Assembly: GCA_027064665.1 (NCBI GenBank)
Contig: JAMOPH010000404.1
Location: forward strand, 1-5,726
Source of the DNA: a bacterium
GTDB lineage: Bacteria; UBP14; UBA6098; B30-G16
Direction: 5' to 3'
Length of the DNA stretch: 5,726 nucleotides
In this document: positions 4,841 to 5,726 of the stretch, in pieces
How positions within the stretch are numbered: position 1 is the first letter of the stretch
Layout: every line of letters begins with the position of its first letter
Notes under the pieces: model-generated
Told to the model about the DNA's origin: nothing
Database searches by the model: none
What the model saw: the letters and a program-made list of their open reading frames with translations, nothing else
Program-made: the position numbers and the translations under genes

Positions 4841-5311
4841 TCATTCCTCAACGAGGGCGACGCACTGGCAGGCGATAGCCTCTCCCCTGCCGATTTCTCC
4901 AAGCCCCTCGTTGGTGCGCGCCTTGACCGAAACGCGGGAGATATCCAGACCGCACAGGCGGGCGATGTTATCCCTCATCGCCGGAATATACGGGGCGAGT
5001 TTGGGTTTTTGGGCGATTATGTTGCAGTCCACGGAAACCGGGCGCAGACCTTTCCGGCGGAGCATCTCAACCACCGCGGCAAGGATTTTTTGGGAATCAG
5101 CATCCTTCCACTGCGGGTCGAAGTCCGGGAAATGGGTTCCGATATCGCCGAGGGCGGCGGCGCCTAAAAGCGCATCGGCGACTGCGTGCAAAAGCGCATC
5201 GGCATCGGAATGACCCAGAAGCCCCTTCGTGTGCGGAATCTCCACGCCGCCCAGAATCAATCTCCTTCCCTCAACCAGCCGATGAATGTCGTATCCTATT
5301 CCGACTCTCAC
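4841..5311 (-). CDS. ispF: 2-C-methyl-D-erythritol 2,4-cyclodiphosphate synthase
   Basis: A complete 156-residue enzyme of the non-mevalonate (MEP) isoprenoid pathway. It cyclises CDP-methylerythritol 2-phosphate to methylerythritol cyclodiphosphate with release of CMP, working as a trimer in the cytosol. The numbering coincides with that of the E. coli protein: Asp8 and His10 in GYDIHRL and His42 in DADALLHAV are the metal ligands, His34-Ser35 lie in LGHSDAD, Asp56 opens DIGTHFPD, and Thr133/Glu135 in KARTNEGLGEIGRGEAI hold the nucleotide side. Position 139 is Glu where E. coli has Phe (LGFTGR), near the hydrophobic cavity of the trimer; other family members vary here too. Translation starts at a GTG (5309-5311), supported by AGGAG (5320-5324) eight bases upstream. 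The GTG overlaps the rnc stop codon as GTGA, so the genes are translationally coupled. No ispD is adjacent. Confidence 0.97.
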   Translation of the reverse strand: MRVGIGYDIHRLVEGRRLILGGVEIPHTKGLLGHSDADALLHAVADALLGAAALGDIGTHFPDFDPQWKDADSQKILAAVVEMLRRKGLRPVSVDCNIIAQKPKLAPYIPAMRDNIARLCGLDISRVSVKARTNEGLGEIGRGEAIACQCVALVEE

Positions 5312-5726
5312 TGTTTTGGCTCCTTTTTTCTCCTTCGTCTGGATTCCGACTCAAGTTTTTTCAGTGCCTCGGAGGCGGCGCGCTGTTCGGCGCGTTTTTT
5401 GCTTGAGCCCACGCCGATTCCCAGCAGTTCCTCGTCGCGGTAAACGCCCACGGTGAACTGCGGGCTGTGTTCGGGACCGGTGGTCTCAAGGACCACATAC
5501 CGCGGGCGCGCCCCCTGCGACTGCAAAACCTCAAGCAGTCGCCCCTTGTAGTTGATAAATTTCGGCGACCGCAGAACCACATCGGCATACTTTATAATCG
5601 TCCGCTGGACAAATTTGCGCGCCGCCGAAAGCCCGCCATCAAGGTATATCGCCGCGACAACTGCCTCATACACATCCGCCAGAACCGAACTGCCCAGATA
5701 GAAATCCTCGTCCTTTTTGTAGATCA
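5308..5726 (-). CDS. rnc: ribonuclease III, C-terminal part (5' end beyond the window)
   Basis: An endonuclease specific for double-stranded RNA that processes rRNA precursors and structured mRNAs. The frame is open to the right edge, so the N-terminal part, including the first RNase III signature, is missing. The 138 visible residues start with IYKKDEDFYLGSSVLADVYEAVVAAIYLDGG. In it, Asp and Glu of LADVYEAVV correspond to the catalytic acidic pair D114/E117 of the E. coli enzyme. The double-stranded-RNA-binding domain follows: NYKGRLLEVLQSQG, then TGPEHSPQFTVGVY, then GIGVGSSKKRAEQRAASEAL, whose SSKKRAEQ segment is the RNA-contacting helix start. The protein ends in a basic tail (SRRRRKKEPKQ). 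The GTG at 5671-5673 lies inside the catalytic domain and is not a start. The stop overlaps the ispF start by four bases. The rnc-ispF pairing is not an arrangement I know as common. Confidence 0.95.
   Translation of the reverse strand, partial: IYKKDEDFYLGSSVLADVYEAVVAAIYLDGGLSAARKFVQRTIIKYADVVLRSPKFINYKGRLLEVLQSQGARPRYVVLETTGPEHSPQFTVGVYRDEELLGIGVGSSKKRAEQRAASEALKKLESESRRRRKKEPKQ

Noticed and set aside
4621..4902. 93-residue reading frame on the - strand
   Set aside because: It translates the two palindromic repeats, the probable terminator and the antisense-shifted end of ispF; the protein is low in complexity and has no ribosome binding site.

Overview
The window is about 5.7 kb of bacterial chromosome, probably from an uncultured lineage of the FCB/Bacteroidota-like sphere or a related candidate phylum (for example WOR-3-type bacteria). 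The grounds are a secreted beta-helix protein ending in a type IX secretion-like C-terminal sorting domain (PNPFN...GVYLI...KKVVLIR), the non-mevalonate isoprenoid gene ispF, a bacterial RNase III with a dsRNA-binding domain, and dispersed palindromic repeats of a kind common in bacterial genomes. The lineage call is inference. No ribosomal RNA or other taxonomic marker is present.

Layout from left to right. A sigma70-like promoter (99-126) drives a 206-residue protein resembling FMN-binding split-barrel (pyridoxamine-phosphate-oxidase-like) proteins (153-773, +). Directly behind it lie a degenerate palindromic repeat (783-815) and an orphan 3' end of a surface-protein gene (816-927, +) that encodes only the sorting tail. 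Next come rlmB/trmH-family rRNA methyltransferase (971-1720, -) and panC (1721-2584, -). They form a two-gene unit in which the panC stop codon abuts the rlmB start codon. A 202-base divergent intergenic region carries a good + strand promoter (2729-2756). It precedes a 595-residue secreted, cysteine-rich parallel beta-helix protein (2787-4574, +).

The 266-base gap between this gene and ispF (4575-4840) is dense in structure: a short inverted repeat at its two ends, a long nested palindrome with a perfect 15-bp stem, a second palindromic repeat, and a probable terminator for ispF. The last part is an overlapping pair on the - strand: rnc (5308-5726, 5' end outside the window) and ispF (4841-5311), sharing a four-base GTGA overlap.

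How the genes fit together. rlmB, panC, rnc and ispF are housekeeping genes for 23S rRNA modification, pantothenate/CoA synthesis, RNA processing and isoprenoid precursors. The two loci with sorting tails (816-927 and 2787-4574) are the accessory part. Their tails are 27/35 identical in protein, with nine further codons differing only synonymously, which fits one secretion machine serving several surface proteins. I see no phage, CRISPR, toxin-antitoxin or defence module. The points most worth following up are the cysteine-ladder surface protein, the orphan sorting tail, and the repeat-packed intergenic region.
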